Source of the DNA: an uncultured Bacilli bacterium
GTDB lineage: Bacteria > Bacillota_I > Bacilli_A > RF39 > UBA660
Assembly: GCA_944358375.1 (NCBI GenBank)
Contig: CALVQT010000001.1
Coordinates: forward strand, 186,001-250,000
Direction of reading: 5' to 3'
Length of the DNA: 64,000 bases
The translations under genes and the position numbers were made by a program. Of this stretch, positions 9,632 through 16,962 are shown one piece after another. Every line of letters begins with the position of its first letter. Position 1 is the first letter of the stretch. Under the pieces are notes generated by a model that was given only the letters and a program-made list of their open reading frames with translations, had not been told where the DNA came from and made no database searches.

Positions 9632-10174
9632 ATGAAGGTATTAAGTAAAATTAAAGATATAGTCATTAGTATAATATTAATAGTATTTTTTCTATTTGCT
9701 TTAGCAATGACTATTTTAGTATTAAATTATAATGAGTATGGATTAACTCAATTTGGTGATAAAGTTTTACTAGTTATTGAAGAAGATTTTTCATCAGATA
9801 ATTATGAAAAAGGAGATTTAGTTATTCTACAACAAAAGAAATTAGGATCAACAATTAAAAATCCTATTAAAGTTGGTGATGAAGCATTTGCTGTTAGAAT
9901 AGCTGAAAACGAAAATATTATAGAATTAGGAGTAATAGGAAAAGTGTTTGAAAATGAAAATGAAGTTTCATTTGAAAACGGTAGTGCATATGATATGAAA
10001 TTTGTGCTTGGTACTCCATATAAAGTTTATAAAGATATTGGTAGTTTTCTTAGTGTAGTTAATTCAAAATGGGGATTTTTATTTATAGTATTAGTTCCAT
10101 GTTTTATTATATTTATTTATCAAATTTATGAATTAATTATTGAAATTAAATTTGGAAAAGAAGATAATGATTAA
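9632..10174 (+). CDS. SipW-like signal peptidase homologue lacking catalytic residues
   Basis: A 180-residue membrane protein with TM segments at about 10-32 and 148-170. Architecture and C-terminus (IGKVF..., TPYKVYKDIGSFLSVVN, then a terminal TM) follow the SipW/ER-type S26 signal peptidase pattern, and KGDLVIL matches the conserved VGDLVIV strand. Where the family has the catalytic Ser in an S-M-x-P motif this protein reads LLVIEEDF, and where the catalytic His would be (usually HRIVE) it reads VRIAE. The expected Ser and His are therefore both absent. It may be an inactive adaptor or chaperone for the neighbouring exported proteins. It has its own promoter, a GGAGGAG ribosome site and a strong terminator. 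Confidence 0.65.
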   Translation: MKVLSKIKDIVISIILIVFFLFALAMTILVLNYNEYGLTQFGDKVLLVIEEDFSSDNYEKGDLVILQQKKLGSTIKNPIKVGDEAFAVRIAENENIIELGVIGKVFENENEVSFENGSAYDMKFVLGTPYKVYKDIGSFLSVVNSKWGFLFIVLVPCFIIFIYQIYELIIEIKFGKEDND

Positions 10175-10199
10175 AAGCAATAGAGATATTGCTTTTTTT
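10174..10199 (+). terminator. Terminator after the SipW-like gene
   Basis: AAAGCAATA and TATTGCTTT form a nine-base stem with a GAGA loop, followed by a T run. Confidence 0.85.
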
Positions 10200-10215
10200 A
10201 TTGTATAATATAGTT

Positions 10216-11544
10216 ATGGGAAAGAAAATTATGAAAAATAAATTTGATGTTATAGATAAAGTAATATATGTTTTTTTAATTGTAATATTAATTGGAATTC
10301 CATTTTTTAAAATGCTATCATATGTAGATTTACTTTTAAAATTTAATTCAATTTTAGTAATAAGATCAAGAGTGTATTTTTTATGGATAAATATAATATT
10401 TTTGTTAATATTATACTTATATTCTATTATAACTAATAGTAGAAAAGTAAATTATGTAGATTATTTATTTTATATTCTTGGTATTTTAGGTGTAATGTCA
10501 ACCATATTTGCGATAGATTTATACAAGTCAATATTTGGTGAACAAAACAGATATGAAGGTCTTTTAACTTTATTTAGTTATTATTTAATTTGTTTAAATG
10601 CAAAAAATTTACAATCTAATTATTTGAAAAAGAAAGTTATTAATATATTCATATTTATTGGTGTAATTCAATCAATTTATGGAATATTACAATCATTAAC
10701 AAATTTAGAATTCGTTAGAAGGTTCCCAAATATACCATATATGGCTTTTGGTTTATGTAGTAATCCTAATTTTTTCGGAAGTTATTTAGTTATGCTTTTA
10801 TCGATTTCTAGTGTTTATTATATGCATAAAACAAGTATTATTAATATTTTACTTGTGATACTATTTTCATTTGTATTATATTTAGCAGGTTCAAGCGGGC
10901 CACTATTAGCATTTTGTATTACTTTTTTATTTATAATTATTTTTTATAAAAAGAAATTTATTAAATATCTATCTCTTGGTTTAATTATTTTTCTTTCATT
11001 TTATATTAGTGATAGGATATTAATTTATGTACAAAATGATACTTATAATTTAGAAGTAGAAAGTAAATATTACATTAAAGGAGATTTAGTAGATAATTTT
11101 GAAAAATTAACTAGTCAAGATAAAAATGAAATTAAGAAAATTGGTAGTAGTAGAATTAATCTTTGGATAAGAACTTTACCAGTAGTTAAAAGATATTGGT
11201 TAACAGGTGCTGGGCTTGATAATTTTAAAGATGTATATCCTCAATATGGAAAAGTTTTTTTTGATAAAGCACATAATGTATATTTGCAAATTGCTGTTAC
11301 TAATGGAATACCTGCGTTAATTGTATACATGAGTATTTGTTTTATTACTTTTATTAAATCATTTGAGTTAAAGGACAAGTTACATCTAGCATTATTTATA
11401 TCATTTGTAGGTTATTGTATACAAGCTTTTGCTAACATAAGTGTTATAGATGTGGCACCATTTTTCTTTATGATATTAGGATTTTTAATATCACAAATAG
11501 ATGATAAAAAAAGAAAGATAAATTATGAATTGTCCAAGATATAA
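10216..11544 (+). CDS. O-antigen ligase / Wzy-like polysaccharide membrane protein
   Basis: A 442-residue polytopic membrane protein with about ten hydrophobic segments. A large extracytoplasmic loop (about residues 270-370) contains SSRINLWIRTLPVVKRY and GAGLDNF followed by HNVYLQIAVTNG. The R-x-x-W and H-N-x-Y-L features are characteristic of the O-antigen ligase/WzyC family, which joins lipid-linked glycans or polymerises them. It could make or attach a surface polysaccharide. The start is uncertain: ATG 10216 lies six bases after a TATAAT (leaderless initiation possible), and ATG 10231 has a weak GGGAAAG before it. An upstream extension is excluded because it would run into the terminator of the previous gene. 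Confidence 0.75.
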   Translation: MGKKIMKNKFDVIDKVIYVFLIVILIGIPFFKMLSYVDLLLKFNSILVIRSRVYFLWINIIFLLILYLYSIITNSRKVNYVDYLFYILGILGVMSTIFAIDLYKSIFGEQNRYEGLLTLFSYYLICLNAKNLQSNYLKKKVINIFIFIGVIQSIYGILQSLTNLEFVRRFPNIPYMAFGLCSNPNFFGSYLVMLLSISSVYYMHKTSIINILLVILFSFVLYLAGSSGPLLAFCITFLFIIIFYKKKFIKYLSLGLIIFLSFYISDRILIYVQNDTYNLEVESKYYIKGDLVDNFEKLTSQDKNEIKKIGSSRINLWIRTLPVVKRYWLTGAGLDNFKDVYPQYGKVFFDKAHNVYLQIAVTNGIPALIVYMSICFITFIKSFELKDKLHLALFISFVGYCIQAFANISVIDVAPFFFMILGFLISQIDDKKRKINYELSKI

Positions 11545-11741
11545 AGAAATAATGTTTAAATTTAAATTATTAATGAAAGTAAATTAGTTATTAAACATCA
11601 TAAAACATTTAATGGTTATTTGAATTTTTTTGTATTTACTATTTTTGATTAATATTTATTGAAAAAAGATAAAAATTATTCAAAAAAAATTAGTAGTAAG
11701 TAAAAAAGAAGATATAAATCTAAAATTAGAAATAATAAAAA
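11545..11741. other. Gene-free AT-rich stretch between convergent genes
   Basis: No open frame with a ribosome site on either strand. It marks the switch from the + strand surface-glycan gene to the minus-strand orphan gene and the left edge of the accessory patch. Confidence 0.5.
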
Positions 11742-12713
11742 TTATTCCAGTTTGATGGAATAATTTTTATTACTTTTTTCCAAATTTTTTACTAATTTTT
11801 GTGGTTTTGAATTACTAATGGAATCATAAAGTTCACTTATCTCTTTATTATTTTTATTAGAGAATATCGATAAATCTATTGATAAAGATTTGTTAAATTT
11901 TCCAAATGCAATACTCATTATTTCTTCATAACCTTTTATTAAACAATCGTAATTTGATCTTGCTAAATATTTATTATAATAAGAATTTATTTTTAAATCT
12001 TTATCTTGATGATACATGATTGCGATTCTCTTAGAAATTACATTATATAATTCAATTAATTCATTTTTTATTGATTTAACGCCAATAATATTTGCAAAGT
12101 CTACTTCAAATAAATATTTATTTATATCTCTACATTGAGCTGGCCATTTGTGATTTTCTATTTTTTTATCAATATAACTATCCCAAATATTAATTAATAT
12201 TTTAAGCGCAATAAATTTTCCAACTTTTAATTCATCGTCACTAACTTCAATAGTTTCATCAATTTTTCTTTTTGGCATATTTGATAAGTATTCACTAATA
12301 ATACTTCTTATTTTATATGCATTTCCTCTATAATCATTAAATTTACTTAAACCATTATCCATAAAATATGTATTAATAACGCTTCTATCATAATCACTTA
12401 ATTTATAGTTTGCTTTAATAATATAATCTTGATCTTTAATGCTATATTCTATATCCATGTGTGGTTTTGGACGTATTATATTTTGACTTTCATAAATACT
12501 CCAGTCATGTTTTATTTTCCTTTCAAAAAATCTATTAAATAATTTTCTTCCATCATAAAGTGAATCTTCTACTTTCATTTTAGTTTCAAAAAATTTTAAA
12601 AAATCAATAAACTCTGATGTTGAGAATTGTGGTTCATAACCATATTTAACTTTATATATCATATATTCGACAATTAAATCATCAACAGTTAATTTATGCT
12701 TCGAATTTATCAT
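11742..12713 (-). CDS. Orphan 323-residue protein of unknown function
   Basis: The only protein gene on the minus strand in the window. The protein is soluble, Lys/Asp/Tyr-rich and probably helical. It starts MINSKHKLTVDDLIVEYMIY, preceded on its strand by a GAAGG ribosome site, and has no recognisable motif or membrane segment. The N-terminal third reads like a small helical DNA-binding or toxin-partner domain, but nothing decisive is visible. It uses TGG for Trp and has no disruptions. Its position beside an IS110 element and against the general gene direction suggests acquisition. The last codons lie in an inverted repeat (ATTATTCCA ... TGGAATAAT) that can act as its terminator. Confidence 0.65.
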   Translation of the reverse strand: MINSKHKLTVDDLIVEYMIYKVKYGYEPQFSTSEFIDFLKFFETKMKVEDSLYDGRKLFNRFFERKIKHDWSIYESQNIIRPKPHMDIEYSIKDQDYIIKANYKLSDYDRSVINTYFMDNGLSKFNDYRGNAYKIRSIISEYLSNMPKRKIDETIEVSDDELKVGKFIALKILINIWDSYIDKKIENHKWPAQCRDINKYLFEVDFANIIGVKSIKNELIELYNVISKRIAIMYHQDKDLKINSYYNKYLARSNYDCLIKGYEEIMSIAFGKFNKSLSIDLSIFSNKNNKEISELYDSISNSKPQKLVKNLEKSNKNYSIKLE

Positions 12714-12779
12714 AAATTCGCCTTCTTTCTATAAAATATTATAACACGTATAATGTAGATAGTAAATTGATGAAGTTGC

Positions 12780-13003
12780 AAATCAACAATTTACAAGTAT
12801 AATAAAACTACTCGTTATGAGTGAAATTATACGATTGAGTTTAGGTAGATTATAACAAGGGTCTATATTATCCATTTTCATGATGGCCTAGCTCTTTTCT
12901 TTTTATTTTCCTAGTTTTAGAATGTGAGGATTGATATTCAATCTTATATAACAAGCGTGATGAGGAGTAAGGAGTCCTAAGAGTTCAATCGTAAAAAGAA
13001 AGG
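12780..13003 (+). ncRNA. Candidate bridge-RNA region of the IS110 element
   Basis: The leader upstream of IS110-group transposases encodes a structured bridge RNA that pairs with target and donor DNA (established for the family). This 224-base stretch has no gene and several short stems: ACTC/GAGT near 12811-12822, CCAT/ATGG near 12872-12886, and GATTGA/TCAATC (12929-12943). It is G-richer than the flanks near 12955-12990 (GAGGAGTAAGGAGTCC). The limits and the guide loops cannot be fixed from one copy. Confidence 0.4.
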
Positions 13004-13012
13004 ATGTTGCTT

Positions 13013-14194
13013 ATGCAAAATTGTTTAGCTATCGATGTAGCTAAATCTAAAAGTATGGTAACTTTAGTTAGTTCTTGTGGTAAAACTCTAATTGAACCGT
13101 ACGAAATCAATCATTCTATTAATGATTTATTTAATTTACTTAATAGAATTATTAAATTTAAACTAGACAATATTTCTGTAATAATGGAATCAACTGGTGT
13201 TTATCATAGACCTGTTGAAAGGTTCTTTTTAGAACAAGGCTTTAAAGTATTTGTTATTAATCCTATTTATGGAAAAATGCATAAAAGGAATCTTAGAAAA
13301 ACTAAAACTGACAAAGAAGATTGTTTTAATTTAGTTAATTTATTTTTAACTAACTCATTTAAAAAATATATAAAACCTGATCAATTATATTTAGATTTAA
13401 ATGCTTTATCTAGACAATACTTTGCTTTAGATGAATTATGTGTGAATCTTAAAAATAGATATAAAAATTTAGTTTATTTATGTTTTCCAGAATATGAATT
13501 AATATTTAAAAATAATACTATATATTCAAATATTGCTTTAAAATTTATAGAAAAATATCCTCATGCTGACATTATTTCTAATACTAGAATAGATAGTTTA
13601 CAAAATTTCTTTAAAAAACATAACTTTAAATATTGAAAATCAAAACCAATAAAAATTAAAGAATATGCATCTAACTCTTATCCATCGGTAAATAGGAATG
13701 ATGAATTAGTATCTAATCTATCTCAAATCGCTGGATTAATTAATGAATATCAAAATGCAATTAAAACTATAAAATATAATATAATTTTTCTTGCAAAAAG
13801 GACTAAACATTTTAAGTCTATTAATTCTATTTATGGTATTGGTGAATTTACTACTTCTATTATTATTGCTGAACTTGGAGACATTAATAGATTTAATAAT
13901 ATTAAAGAATTAACTGCTTATTGTGGATTAGATCCATCTATTAAACAATCTGGAAAATCAATTAATGTTCATGGTCCTATTTCTAAATCTGGTAATAAAT
14001 ATATGAGAAAAATTTTATATATTGCAGTTTCAAATATAAGTAAATTAACTGCTATTAGTAAATTTGAAAATGATATTGAAAATTATTACAGAAAAAAACG
14101 TAATGAAGGAAAACATCATTACGCATCAATTATTGCTTGCACAACTAAACTACTTCGCAAAACTTTAGCATTGTGTAAACAATTAGATAGGTAG
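13013..14194 (+). pseudogene. IS110-family transposase with one in-frame TGA
   Basis: A full-length 393-codon transposase apart from TGA at codon 208 (13634-13636). The N-terminal DEDD nuclease domain shows LAIDVAK (Asp8), VIMESTG (Glu) and TDKEDCFN. The C-terminal domain has YGIGEFTTSIIIAELGD, AYCGLDPS and ISKSGNKYMRKIL, which holds the catalytic Ser. The frame is unbroken before and after the TGA and contains no TGG codon, so the TGA is the only possible Trp. In this host TGA is a stop, so the protein should be truncated and inactive unless read through. The start chosen, ATG 13013, has AAAGG nine bases upstream; ATG 13004 is too close to it. Confidence 0.8.
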
Positions 14195-14967
14195 TTATCA
14201 CCACATAACTACACTTATATTATATACCAAATAAGCACATTATTTCTATTTTTTTAAATTTAGAAATCTCGTGTCTTTTCAGTATGTCTATAATATCATA
14301 AAAATTTACTATTGACAAAACTTAGAATGTCATAAAATTAAATTATTATTAAAAAATATTATATAATTTTAAAAAAAATATATTTATGATTGATATAAAA
14401 AAGTCAGATAATTAATTGATAGTAATTTTAAAAATCGTAGAAAATTAATTTTAATTTAATATACTCTAAATAGTTAGTAGTTTCAAAGTATTAATAAACA
14501 GAGAAAAATGATTTGCAGTTTAGCATATGAAACAATGAATAAATTAAGAATTACTTGCTGTAAAAGAATGAAAAAAGTATATACTTAATAATTAGCTAAA
14601 ATAAATAATTTTAAATTAGCGATTATAGATGATTTAAAAAAATTAAACAACTAGAAACAATATGAACTCCAAAAATTGGTTATTATGTTATATTTTAAGA
14701 AATTCTAATCGGATATTAGTGACTTTTAATTAAAACATCATTTACTATTATTTTTTTCATTAGCAAAATTTCTATATAATTATTGTTTAATTTGTATGAT
14801 TAAAAATTAAATGTTATAAATTAATATCACTTTAGATTATATAAATTTTATTATTGTAAATTTCCGTTATTATACAAAAACTACATTTGAAATCTAGCAG
14901 TATTTTAAAATTTATCATTATATATTTATTACTCTCGAATTTGTAAAAGTTCGAGTTATTATCAATT
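14195..14967. other. Gene-free AT-rich stretch after the IS110 element
   Basis: No credible coding frame on either strand. The first 120 bases probably belong to the IS right end. Around 14505-14700 short open pieces (starting MICSLAYETMNKLRIT) are broken by several stops and could be the remains of a decayed gene, but no family is recognisable. A stem CTCGAA/TTCGAG at 14934-14955 lies just 3' of the minus-strand tRNA-Glu and may help end its transcript. Confidence 0.45.
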
Positions 14968-15043
14968 TGGTGACCCATATGGGATTTGAACCCATGAATG
15001 TCGCCTTGAGAGGGCGATGTGTTAACCATTTCACCAATGGGCC
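14968..15043 (-). tRNA. tRNA-Glu (anticodon CTC)
   Basis: Read on the minus strand it folds as a cloverleaf: acceptor GGCCCAT/ATGGGTC, anticodon stem TCGCC/GGCGA with loop CTCTCAA (anticodon CTC), T arm with GGTTCAAATCC, and an encoded CCA. It closely resembles Bacillus tRNA-Glu but carries CTC rather than TTC, so it reads GAG. It points opposite to nearly all genes here and borders the accessory patch, a common position for integration. Confidence 0.93.
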
Positions 15044-15141
15044 ATTTAAAATCAAAATTATTTTATCATATTTTTTTTTGATTTACAATCTTTTCGTGTA
15101 TTAATAAGTTTAAATTGGTTAAAAATATAAATGGTGAAACA

Positions 15142-15567
15142 ATGAATAATGAAAAATATGATGAAATAATAAAAAAAGTTATTAAGAAAGAAGATATATC
15201 AAAAAATATATTAATTGCATTTTTGAGTGGTGGTGTAATGGGGGTTATTGGAGAGGTTCTAGCAAATTTTTTTGATAATTATATGAGTACTAGCGATTCA
15301 TATTTATATGTATTTGTAGTATTTGTAGTACTTGGCTCTATTTTCACTGGTCTTGGTTTTTTTGATAAAATTTTAAGCATTTTCAAATGTGGATTAATAG
15401 TACCATCAACTGGATTTGCAAATAGTATGACTAGTGCTGCGATGGATAATAATAGAGAAGGATTTATTAAAGGAATAGGTGGAAATATATTTAAATTAAC
15501 TGGAAGTATTATTTTATATGGAGTAGTGTTTGGAATAATATTTGGATATATAAGGAGTGTAATATGA
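15142..15567 (+). CDS. spoVAC: Stage V sporulation protein AC
   Basis: A 141-residue membrane protein with four hydrophobic segments and the family stretch GLIVPSTGFANSMTSAAMD near residues 90-110. SpoVAC is part of the inner-membrane channel that loads and releases dipicolinic acid in spores. The ATG at 15142 with GGTGAA upstream is preferred to an in-frame TTG 27 bases earlier. It ends in ATGA overlapping the spoVAD start, so the operon is translationally coupled, and the TGA here is a true stop. No sigma-G-like promoter could be placed with confidence. Confidence 0.93.
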   Translation: MNNEKYDEIIKKVIKKEDISKNILIAFLSGGVMGVIGEVLANFFDNYMSTSDSYLYVFVVFVVLGSIFTGLGFFDKILSIFKCGLIVPSTGFANSMTSAAMDNNREGFIKGIGGNIFKLTGSIILYGVVFGIIFGYIRSVI

Positions 15568-16538
15568 CATACTATTTTAATAATGTTTATATAAAAGATA
15601 AATATTCTTTATTAGCAAGTGATAAGTTTAATCCTATTATTTTAAATAATGTTGATTGGTTTGCTAATGATTATTATGCGGGTCAAAAAAGTGTAGAATT
15701 AGCTGAAGCAAAGTATCAAGAAATTGTTATTGATAAATTATTAGAAAAAACAAAAATTACGAATAATAAGATAGATATATTGATAAATGGAGATTTACAA
15801 AATCAATTATTAGCATCAACTTTAGCATCTAGTTCTTTTGGTATCGCTACTCTTGGAGTGTATTCTGCATGTGCATCATTTGTAGAGGGAATGTTAATTG
15901 GAAGTATGTTTATTAATAACAAAAACAATTCTAATATTATAGTTTCGTCATCGTCACATAACTTAGTTAGTGAAAAACAATTTAGATTTCCTGTAGAATA
16001 TGGAGCAATTAGAAAAAGAACTAATACATGTACTGCATCTGGCAGTATAGCAATACTATTAAATAATTGTAAATCTAAATATAAAATAGAATCAGCAACT
16101 ATTGGAAAGGTTGTAACAACAAATCATAAAGATGCTAATGATATGGGTTCTGCAATGGCGAGTGCTTGTAGTGAAACATTAATTAAACATTTAAAAGACA
16201 CTAAAAGAAAAAGTGATTATTATGATTTAATATTAACTGGAGATCTTGGAATATATGGAGTTGATATTGTAAAAGAATATTATAATGATGTTACCAAAGA
16301 AAATTTAAATAATATTATAGATGCGGGTAGTATTTTTTATAGTGAAGATAATATTTTTGCTGGTGCAAGTGGTCCTGTATGTTTACCATTAATATTATTT
16401 GATTATATCTTACAACAGTCTCAGTATAAAAAAATACTAATTATAGCTACTGGTTCACTTCATTCTGTTTCAAGTACAAATCTTAAATTGCCAATTCCAT
16501 CTATTGCTCATGCAATTAGTTTGGAGGTACTACAATGA
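15564..16538 (+). CDS. spoVAD: Stage V sporulation protein AD
   Basis: A 324-residue soluble protein with a thiolase-like fold, close to the usual length of about 335. Visible family features are NDYYAGQKSVELAE near the N-terminus, YSACASFVEGM in the middle (the Cys region of the thiolase fold) and GDLGIYG plus ATGSLHS towards the end. SpoVAD binds dipicolinic acid and works with SpoVAC and SpoVAE during spore formation. It overlaps both neighbours by four bases. Confidence 0.95.
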   Translation: MTYYFNNVYIKDKYSLLASDKFNPIILNNVDWFANDYYAGQKSVELAEAKYQEIVIDKLLEKTKITNNKIDILINGDLQNQLLASTLASSSFGIATLGVYSACASFVEGMLIGSMFINNKNNSNIIVSSSSHNLVSEKQFRFPVEYGAIRKRTNTCTASGSIAILLNNCKSKYKIESATIGKVVTTNHKDANDMGSAMASACSETLIKHLKDTKRKSDYYDLILTGDLGIYGVDIVKEYYNDVTKENLNNIIDAGSIFYSEDNIFAGASGPVCLPLILFDYILQQSQYKKILIIATGSLHSVSSTNLKLPIPSIAHAISLEVLQ

Positions 16539-16885
16539 GTTACTTATTATCATATTTATATTGCGGAAGTGTATGTGCAATATCTCAATATGTTTTAGAA
16601 AAAACTAAATTTACTCCAGGACATGTTAACACTTTATTAGTTATTATTGGATGTGTTTTATCTGGATTTAAAGTATATGATAAAGTAATTGATATTTTTC
16701 ATGCTGGATCATGTGTTCCAATATTAAATTTTGGCCATTTACTAGTTAGTGGTGCAAGTGATGGATATATACAATCTGGATTTATAGGATTGTTTAAAGG
16801 AGTATTAACTAATGCATCAGCAGGAATTAGTATAGCTATTTTTTCTGCTTTTATTGTTACATTATTTTTTAGAATAAAGCATTAA
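16535..16885 (+). CDS. spoVAE: Stage V sporulation protein AE
   Basis: A 116-residue membrane protein with three to four hydrophobic segments and the stretch FTPGHVNTLLVIIG followed by HAGSCVPILNFGHLLVSGA, as in the SpoVAE (AEb) family. It is the last gene of the spoVAC-AD-AE unit and overlaps spoVAD by four bases (ATGA) with GGAGG just before its start. A terminator follows. The presence of all three genes suggests that the dipicolinate channel is kept. Confidence 0.93.
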   Translation: MSYLLSYLYCGSVCAISQYVLEKTKFTPGHVNTLLVIIGCVLSGFKVYDKVIDIFHAGSCVPILNFGHLLVSGASDGYIQSGFIGLFKGVLTNASAGISIAIFSAFIVTLFFRIKH

Positions 16886-16893
16886 GATATATA

Positions 16894-16930
16894 AAGATCG
16901 ATACATTTTAGTATCATCTTTTATTTTTAT
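16894..16930 (+). terminator. Terminator of the spoVA operon
   Basis: AAGAT-GATAC pairs with GTATC-ATCTT (one bulged C) around ATTTTA, followed by a T-rich tail. Confidence 0.75.
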
Positions 16931-16962
16931 AGAAAAAATGATATATTATAAAAGGTGATGAT

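Larger units (their letters stand above)
12759..14312 (+). mobile_element. IS110-family insertion sequence (ends uncertain)
   Basis: The element consists of a DEDD-type transposase (13013-14194), about 230 bases of gene-free DNA before it and about 120 after it. A 10-base inverted repeat, ATAGTAAATT (12759-12768) and AATTTACTAT (14303-14312), brackets it and is used here only as a provisional boundary; in such AT-rich DNA it could occur by chance. IS110-group elements do not create target duplications, so ends cannot be fixed without an empty site. The long leader before the transposase fits the IS110 group rather than the IS1111 group. Confidence 0.6.

Noticed and set aside
14003..14194. Separate 63-residue protein gene
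   Set aside because: It is the in-frame C-terminal end of the IS110 transposase downstream of the TGA codon and has no ribosome site of its own.
14303..14312. Firm IS110 ends from the 10-base inverted repeat
   Set aside because: In DNA this AT-rich a ten-base match between two such regions can arise by chance; kept only as a provisional boundary.
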